The position numbers were made by a program, and so were the translations under genes. The notes beneath the pieces are model-generated. The model searched no databases. It was not told where the DNA came from and saw only the letters and a list, made by a program, of their open reading frames with translations. Positions 63,419-64,000 of a stretch of 64,000 nt of DNA are shown here, in pieces. Within the stretch, counting starts at the first letter, position 1, and each line of letters begins with the position of its first letter. The stretch comes from Ignavibacteria bacterium (lineage in GTDB: Bacteria; Bacteroidota; Ignavibacteria; Kapaibacteriales; Kapaibacteriaceae): assembly GCA_015709655.1 (NCBI GenBank), contig CP054181.1, forward strand, positions 79,327 through 143,326, in the 5' to 3' direction.

Positions 63419-64000
63419 TACGGCATACATTCAGCAAATACTCAGAGCACACGGTATTGATGCCTGGGCTTTGTATGATTTTCGCGGCTCGAATTCAATT
63501 GCCTGGACAACGCTCAACGTTGCTCCAGAGGCACACTGCACACGTCGCTGGATGGTAGTAATCCCAGCTGATGGCACAGTGGTTAAAGTTGTTCACTCCA
63601 TGGAGCAGCACCCCTTGCACCATCTTGACGTTGCGGCACAGTACTACACAACACACCAAGAGTGGGTATCTGCAGTGCAGCAAACCTTAGCCCCCTACAA
63701 GACTCTCGCCATGGAGTACTCACCCAATGGCAGCCTGCCTGTTGTGAGCAAGGTTGATGCAGGCACACTTGAAATGGTAAGGGGCTTGGGACACACCATC
63801 GTATCAAGTGCCGATATTTCACAATACACGACAAGTGTACTATCGAACGTACAGCTCGCCGGAGCAGCGGTCACTGCCGGACTACTGCGGGATGCAATGT
63901 TCGAAGGCTTTTCACTCGTGCGCGAACGCCTGCTTGCCAACAGCACCGTCACCGAATACGAAGTGCAGCAGCATATTCTTGCTGAACTTCAGTCACGCGG
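63408..64000 (+). CDS. M24-family (Xaa-Pro aminopeptidase-like) peptidase, N-terminal part
   Basis: The frame opens at ATG 63408, inside the last bases of meaB, and runs off the window after about 197 residues. The visible part (MTLNTAYIQQILRAHGIDAWALYDFRGSN, then VIPADGTVVKVVHSMEQ) has the form of a creatinase N-terminal domain that precedes M24 metallopeptidases. The catalytic domain lies beyond the window. Codons for Arg-Gly-Leu at 63779 carry an ARGGGGCTT word. Confidence 0.75.
   Translation, partial: MTLNTAYIQQILRAHGIDAWALYDFRGSNSIAWTTLNVAPEAHCTRRWMVVIPADGTVVKVVHSMEQHPLHHLDVAAQYYTTHQEWVSAVQQTLAPYKTLAMEYSPNGSLPVVSKVDAGTLEMVRGLGHTIVSSADISQYTTSVLSNVQLAGAAVTAGLLRDAMFEGFSLVRERLLANSTVTEYEVQQHILAELQSR

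Larger units (their letters stand above)
9751..63787. repeat. Dispersed nonamer ARGGGGCTT, 20 copies
   Basis: Reading both strands by eye, the word A(A/G)GGGGCTT occurs 20 times. Forward copies start at 9751, 11245, 23790, 27896, 42444, 47863, 56469, 58377, 61994 and 63779. Reverse copies (AAGCCCC(T/C)T) start at 11910, 17623, 20727, 27114, 36761, 44896, 48404, 51734, 56112 and 57877. Thirteen are AAGGGGCTT and seven AGGGGGCTT. About one is expected for equal base frequencies. Eighteen lie in genes of either strand and two in intergenic gaps (23790, 27896). None lies in 1-9.7 kb or 28-36.7 kb. Flanks show no further consensus that I can see. Confidence 0.75.

Overview
The window is a gene-dense chromosomal segment of a Gram-negative bacterium. 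Outer-membrane functions are present (LptD, a TonB-dependent receptor, KdsC, OmpA-like and CpxP-like proteins). Several proteins have a Bacteroidota/Chlorobi flavour: the IspH N-terminus, TPR lipoprotein-like genes, a LolA-like DUF4292-type protein beside lptD, and a tmRNA tag ending in MAA. I infer a member of the FCB group, possibly the Ignavibacteria/Kapabacteria branch; the sequence alone does not fix the lineage. I see no integrase, transposase, prophage or CRISPR array.

Layout. 1-1.1 kb: end of an ECF-type sigma factor gene, a membrane protein that may be its anti-sigma factor, and a Spy/CpxP-like periplasmic protein. 1.1-6.5 kb (minus): dnaE, then the phosphonate-type ABC transporter genes phnC-phnE; their binding protein phnD is 29 kb away. 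6.5-10.9 kb: cmk, ispH, tmRNA, tRNA-Gly(CCC) and a GH57 glycosidase. 10.9-13.3 kb (minus): recA followed by a recX that reads in frame into a secreted OmpA-like protein. 13.5-19.6 kb: comEC without its nuclease-like domain, a PgeF/YfiH protein, and a 1225-residue fused E2-E1 2-oxoglutarate decarboxylase/dehydrogenase of the mycobacterial Kgd type. 19.7-27.8 kb (minus): a secreted unknown, ppx/gppA, methylmalonyl-CoA mutase, two TPR proteins, a CPBP protease and rpmB. 28-38 kb: uvrA, a flippase-like membrane protein, ferredoxin-NADP reductase, sucC, phnD, kdsC with ytxH/DUF948, and prmA. 38-47 kb: mfd, tsaB, a TonB receptor pair and purB. 47-52 kb (minus): four consecutive secreted, low-complexity or tail-fibre-like surface proteins, the most accessory-looking part of the window. 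52-57 kb (minus): ftsY, pgsA, a sodium/solute symporter, rnhB, folE and a 6-pyruvoyl-tetrahydropterin-synthase homologue, tightly overlapped. 57-64 kb: DUF4292-like/lptD, glmS, meaB and the start of an M24 aminopeptidase.

Metabolically, the mutase (21.7-23.8 kb) and its G-protein chaperone MeaB (62.4 kb) connect with sucC and the fused 2-oxoglutarate enzyme around succinyl-CoA. RecA, RecX, UvrA, Mfd, DnaE and RnhB form a large DNA-maintenance complement.

The strongest unexplained signal is not a gene. The nonamer ARGGGGCTT occurs 20 times on the two strands, ten each way, against about one expected. It lies in several codon phases inside unrelated genes and in two intergenic gaps, so it looks like a selected DNA-level word, for example an uptake, recombination or protein-binding site.
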